Assembly (NCBI RefSeq): GCF_900116235.1
Contig: NZ_FPAA01000002.1
Span: forward strand, 124,001-188,000
Origin: Marininema halotolerans
GTDB lineage: Bacteria; Bacillota; Bacilli; Thermoactinomycetales; DSM-45169
DNA: 64,000 bases
Reading direction: 5' to 3'
Of the stretch, positions 60,551-64,000 are shown piece by piece. Each line of letters starts with the position of its first letter. Positions within the stretch are counted from its first letter, which is position 1. Under the pieces are notes generated by a model. It was given only the letters and a program-made list of their open reading frames with translations. It was not told the DNA's origin and made no database searches. The position numbers and the translations under genes were made by a program.

Positions 60551-61897
60551 TTAAGAAAGGGAACCATCGATTTTTTCATCCCCAATCCCCTCTTGATCGA
60601 GCAACTGATCCTGTACCTGAAACATTTGTACTGTACACCGTTGAAATTCCTCAACATTTCGTTCTTTATAACATTTCGCCAGCTGATACCATGCTTGATA
60701 TTCTTGTTCGTGATCGTCAAATTGTTGTGCCAATTCAATTCCTCGACGCAAATAGGAAATCGCCTCAGTGATGTTCCCTCGTTTTAAGAGACAACTTCCC
60801 ATGGATATGATGGATGCCGTTAGATTTTGCGGGCTATTCATCGCTTCCGATTTATCAATGGCCATTTTTAAAATCTTTTCTGCTTCGACCCATTTTTTCA
60901 GTTCAATATACAGGGAGCCCATTTGAATACATGCACGCACATAACTCCCATGACCTCGATCCTCTTCTGGAATCGTCATGCCAATTTGAAAGCATTTTTC
61001 CGCCTTTGTGTACTCTTTTCTCATCGTGTATATGCTTCCTAACACCACCCAAAAATCAAAAACAAAGGTGGGTTTATCATTTAACCCCGCTAATTTCATT
61101 CCTTCTTCTCCATAATAAATGGCCTCATCAAGGGATCCACTTTTTCGAAGTAACTCCGCTCGGATACAGTACAGGCCAAGAATGGTATCCATCTTCTTGA
61201 TATGGTCGATATCCTCCCATACCTCCTCTACCACTTTCAGCCCATCCATGACACGATCCATTCGTTCCAAATAAAAGGCTTTATTTCGCATCAATATATG
61301 TTTGATATATGTACGTTCACCCTTAGGGTTAAATACTTGAAGGCCATGTTCGGTATATTTCAACGCTGCATCTAGGTCATTTCGATAATAACAACAAATA
61401 CTTAATGCATTAAATGTATACGCTTCGATATTATCGGCTTGGGCTAACGGACTATGTGCTGCCAACCGGATTGCATTGGTTAGTTCTCTTTCAGCACGCC
61501 GGTGATTCTTTTCATTTAGATAGCAGACACCCTTGAGCCAGTAAATTTCCATTGCATAGGGATGATCATCCGGCTTTTCAATTTTCTCCAATTCGAGGAG
61601 TGCTTGACGATTCTGTCCAATCCGTTTTAAGGACTCAATTGCATTCAGCTGAAACCGTAATTCTTCCAATTTTTTTTGTTCTCCAAGCATTAACTGAGGA
61701 AGTTTCTCCATGGATACATTTAATTTCTCTAATAGATAGGTTAGTTTTTCTTGTTTTACATGGGGGACGCCTCGTTCTAAATTACTAATGGTTGCCGGAG
61801 AAATGTTTTCATCGGCAACATCGTCAATTCGCAATCCTCGTTCCTTTCTGATCTTACGAATGATCTCACCGATTTCATGTACGCCGACGGTGGACAT
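60551..61897 (-). CDS. HTH-TPR transcriptional regulator (RRNPP-like), copy 2
   Basis: A 448-residue paralog of the gene at 52369-53676. The HTH (VHEIGEIIRKIRKERGLRID, DENISPATISNLERGVPHV) is nearly the same, so the two may bind related sites; the TPR part has diverged (for example EYTKAEKCFQIGMTIPEED, and GNITEAISYLRRGIELAQ). GGGGAGAG lies 5-6 bases before ATG 61897. It diverges from the long repeat protein at 62081, which it may control. No adjacent pheromone-like peptide with a signal sequence is seen. Confidence 0.9.
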   Translation of the reverse strand: MSTVGVHEIGEIIRKIRKERGLRIDDVADENISPATISNLERGVPHVKQEKLTYLLEKLNVSMEKLPQLMLGEQKKLEELRFQLNAIESLKRIGQNRQALLELEKIEKPDDHPYAMEIYWLKGVCYLNEKNHRRAERELTNAIRLAAHSPLAQADNIEAYTFNALSICCYYRNDLDAALKYTEHGLQVFNPKGERTYIKHILMRNKAFYLERMDRVMDGLKVVEEVWEDIDHIKKMDTILGLYCIRAELLRKSGSLDEAIYYGEEGMKLAGLNDKPTFVFDFWVVLGSIYTMRKEYTKAEKCFQIGMTIPEEDRGHGSYVRACIQMGSLYIELKKWVEAEKILKMAIDKSEAMNSPQNLTASIISMGSCLLKRGNITEAISYLRRGIELAQQFDDHEQEYQAWYQLAKCYKERNVEEFQRCTVQMFQVQDQLLDQEGIGDEKIDGSLS

Positions 61898-62080
61898 AAA
61901 ATCTCTCCCCTTCCGTTCACATCAATGACTTTATCATAGAACATGTCCCAGAAATGGCAAATGAATTTTCCATGAGAAGAGTGCGTTGGATTATCGCCCC
62001 CTTGTACCTTCCTTCGCACTTCCACATATAGTGTATCGATTACCCACCCACCCGTTTATCACAATAGGGAGTGAACATGA

Positions 62081-64000
62081 ATGCTTTTCCCAAGTTCGAT
62101 CCAGTTTCAACCCATCCCCTTTCAAGGGTCCGTCCTATTTGATCATATTGGGGATATTAATCCAAAGGAAACAGATATTGTAGGAACCACCCAATTTCCC
62201 GCAGCCTACTACGCCTTCGATGGAACCCATGCTTTTTTTCGATTACGCCTGAATGCCGATCCACGCCTCAAAACAGGATTTACACAATTTGCCTGGGGAC
62301 TTTTATTTGAAACCGATGGCAATCCTGCCACTTATGAATGGGTACTCGCAATTGATGGATTAAACGAACGGTTAGATTTAATTAAAAACACCCATCCGAT
62401 CCCCAATACGTGGAATGATCCCGCTGAAGGAACCGATGGGAAAGGAACACCCAATTTTAGCCTACCAATTATCAACTATGATATTGCCCGAGTCACTGTC
62501 GCGGACTCGAATTTTGATGGGGATCCCGACTATTTTCTTGACTTTTTTATTGCTTCGTCCACCTTATTCTCATTTCTTGGGATCACCGCAGCGACACAGA
62601 TTCGAACGCTCTTTTTCACTGCGACAAATAACAATAACTACAATAAGGATTCCCTGCAATTCAATGAAGGATATGCCTTTCAGAATGCTTCTTCTGATTT
62701 ACTCACGTTTAATCAAGCAGATGTGCGCGCTAAATTATCTGTAAAAAAACGTATCGTCTCCGGACCTACAACCATTACTGCTGGACAGATTTCAACCTGG
62801 ACAGAAGAAGTCAACGTAACCAATACAGGCAAAAGTACAGCCACCACCATCTTTGTCCAAATTCCCCTCAAGACGGCGCAGACAGGCAATGTACAGATTA
62901 CGAGCACGTCCATCGGCACAGCGGTCTATGCCCCCCTGACCCAAATACTTAGTTGGAACATTGGTAACCTTGCTGCAGGGGCCTCTGCCACCCTGTTATT
63001 CACTTTTTCCGGCACCTTACAACAAACCGGACAACACTCCCTCGATGAAGTCACCGTCACAGGCGTCGATAGTTTTACAGGGGGAAATACCCCCATTGCA
63101 TCCGATCAAATTACGATTACATCCAATGCACAACCCACCACCGGCAACATTTCTGGGCTCATTATCGATCAAGCAACTGGCCTTCCCCTACCAGGCGCCA
63201 CGGTTACCTTATTGGATGCAGGGAATAACCCCGTTGCCTCCACCGTATCCAATGGTGGCGGAAGCTATGGATTCTCCAATATAACACCTGGTTCCTATAC
63301 CGTGACAGCAACCCTAACAAACTATAGCTTAGGTAGCGCCACAGTCCAAGTGAGTGCAGGGACTGGAACCACACAAAATGTGCTAGTCTCTCCCTTACCC
63401 GCAACCGTAAACGGTACCGTCACTGGACAGGGAAGTGGACCCTTACAAGGAGCAGTTGTTCGGTTAATCAATTCACTAGGTGTTGAGACGAACTCAACAA
63501 CCACCGATGCTGCCGGCTTTTATAGCTTTACTGGACTTCTTCCTATGGCGTATACCCTCTCGGTCAGTTTCCCTAATTTCCAATCGGAGACTCGAGCGAT
63601 TATTCTCTCTGCCAATGAAACCCAAACCGATAACTTCACCCTCTCTCCCAATCCAGCAACGGTATTCGGTACAGTCACCAATGCCAATAGCGGAGCGACA
63701 TTAGCCGGGGTACTTGTATCCGTATACACCGCATCCAGTATCCTGATTAGCACCACCACAACCAATGGCGCTGGTAACTATACCATCAACACATTAAGCC
63801 CAGGAGCCTATCGGATCCAAGCTAGCATCGCAGGGTTCTCCACTTCATTTCTACGTGTGGATGTGGCAGCAGGTAGTTCCCAACGCATTGATTTCGCACT
63901 TCAAGCCAATGCAGGTTTACTCTCTGGATCTGTTACCAATGCCGATTCAGGTTCCCCATTAGCCAGCGCAAGTATCAAAGTGGTTTCCCAAGAAGGCATT
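62081..64000 (+). CDS. Long repeat protein with DUF11 and carboxypeptidase-regulatory-like beta domains, truncated by window end
   Basis: The frame opens at ATG 62081 (AGGGAG 8 bases upstream) and stays open to base 64000, at least 640 residues; the C-terminus is out of view. Residues about 1-205 form a domain that opens MLFPSSIQFQPIPFQGSVLF with DSNFDGDPDYFLDFFIA inside. Residues about 245-345 resemble a DUF11 domain (WTEEVNVTNTGKSTATTIFV). From residue about 355 the protein consists of repeating units of about 85-90 residues with GxVT...G.PL.GA.V and TTT..GxYxxxxLxPGxY, like SdrC/CnaB-type adhesins. There is no signal peptide. Confidence 0.88.
   Translation, partial: MLFPSSIQFQPIPFQGSVLFDHIGDINPKETDIVGTTQFPAAYYAFDGTHAFFRLRLNADPRLKTGFTQFAWGLLFETDGNPATYEWVLAIDGLNERLDLIKNTHPIPNTWNDPAEGTDGKGTPNFSLPIINYDIARVTVADSNFDGDPDYFLDFFIASSTLFSFLGITAATQIRTLFFTATNNNNYNKDSLQFNEGYAFQNASSDLLTFNQADVRAKLSVKKRIVSGPTTITAGQISTWTEEVNVTNTGKSTATTIFVQIPLKTAQTGNVQITSTSIGTAVYAPLTQILSWNIGNLAAGASATLLFTFSGTLQQTGQHSLDEVTVTGVDSFTGGNTPIASDQITITSNAQPTTGNISGLIIDQATGLPLPGATVTLLDAGNNPVASTVSNGGGSYGFSNITPGSYTVTATLTNYSLGSATVQVSAGTGTTQNVLVSPLPATVNGTVTGQGSGPLQGAVVRLINSLGVETNSTTTDAAGFYSFTGLLPMAYTLSVSFPNFQSETRAIILSANETQTDNFTLSPNPATVFGTVTNANSGATLAGVLVSVYTASSILISTTTTNGAGNYTINTLSPGAYRIQASIAGFSTSFLRVDVAAGSSQRIDFALQANAGLLSGSVTNADSGSPLASASIKVVSQEGI

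Noticed and set aside
1-64000. CRISPR array, tRNA, rRNA, insertion sequences or prophage
   Set aside because: No regularly spaced repeats, no cloverleaf or rRNA-like segments, and no transposase, integrase or phage structural protein were recognised.

Overview
The window looks like the chromosome of a spore-forming Bacillota of the order Bacillales. A Thermoactinomycetaceae-type relative is my best guess, from an intracellular thermitase-like protease, long HTH-TPR regulators and a polyketide-type cassette; this is inference. Supporting signs are strong GGAGG ribosome binding sites, frequent GTG/TTG starts, a Spo0E-like protein, a class D sortase, and many small families first named in Bacillus subtilis (YuiA, YuiB, YuiD, YumB, YumC, YutM, YuzB, YuzD, YutI). 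No rRNA, tRNA, CRISPR array, transposase or phage gene was seen.

Region 1 (1-7200) is the accessory part. A leftward operon holds a cytochrome P450, a stand-alone acyltransferase and a membrane protein cut by the window edge. Upstream of it lies a LoaP-type NusG paralog. Divergent from LoaP is a rightward operon of a metallo-beta-lactamase-fold hydrolase, an acyl carrier protein and a ketosynthase whose catalytic Cys is Ser. These resemble the free-standing helpers of trans-AT polyketide pathways (PksB, PksC, AcpK, PksF and PksS of bacillaene), but no megasynthase, HMG synthase or enoyl-CoA hydratase is present. AT-rich leaders with a strong terminator hairpin fit control by LoaP antitermination.

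Region 2 (7200-16600) carries single genes: a secreted CAP protein, an Rrf2 regulator, an NAD(P)-binding protein under a promoter overlapped by a palindromic operator, a DJ-1/PfpI protein, a vanadium-haloperoxidase-like PAP2 protein, an alpha/beta hydrolase, a DUF3800 protein and aroA, which follows a large SWIM/SNF2 helicase gene (16598-19828).

Region 3 (19900-38400) is mostly conserved housekeeping: a glycogen-debranching-type glycosidase, YuiD, a cobalamin-type binding protein, YuiB, HemQ, YuiA, an aldo/keto reductase with a good CcpA site upstream, type II NADH dehydrogenase, ferredoxin-NADP reductase, an A-type Fe-S carrier, Spo0E-like, YuzB, class D sortase, YuzD, the mccA-mccB reverse transsulfuration pair and a NifU-like scaffold.

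Region 4 (38400-52200) is about transport and carbon: oppF-D-C-B with two oppA lipoproteins, a DUF3899 protein, a PqqD-like protein paired with an OPT transporter, and glycolate oxidase glcD-glcF. Region 5 (52200-64000) has two paralogous HTH-TPR regulators, a subtilisin without signal peptide, an NhaC antiporter, an ABC-F ribosome-protection-type gene behind an attenuator with its own leader peptide, a fatty acid hydroxylase family protein, sfsA, and the start of a very long repeat-built protein that runs off the right edge.
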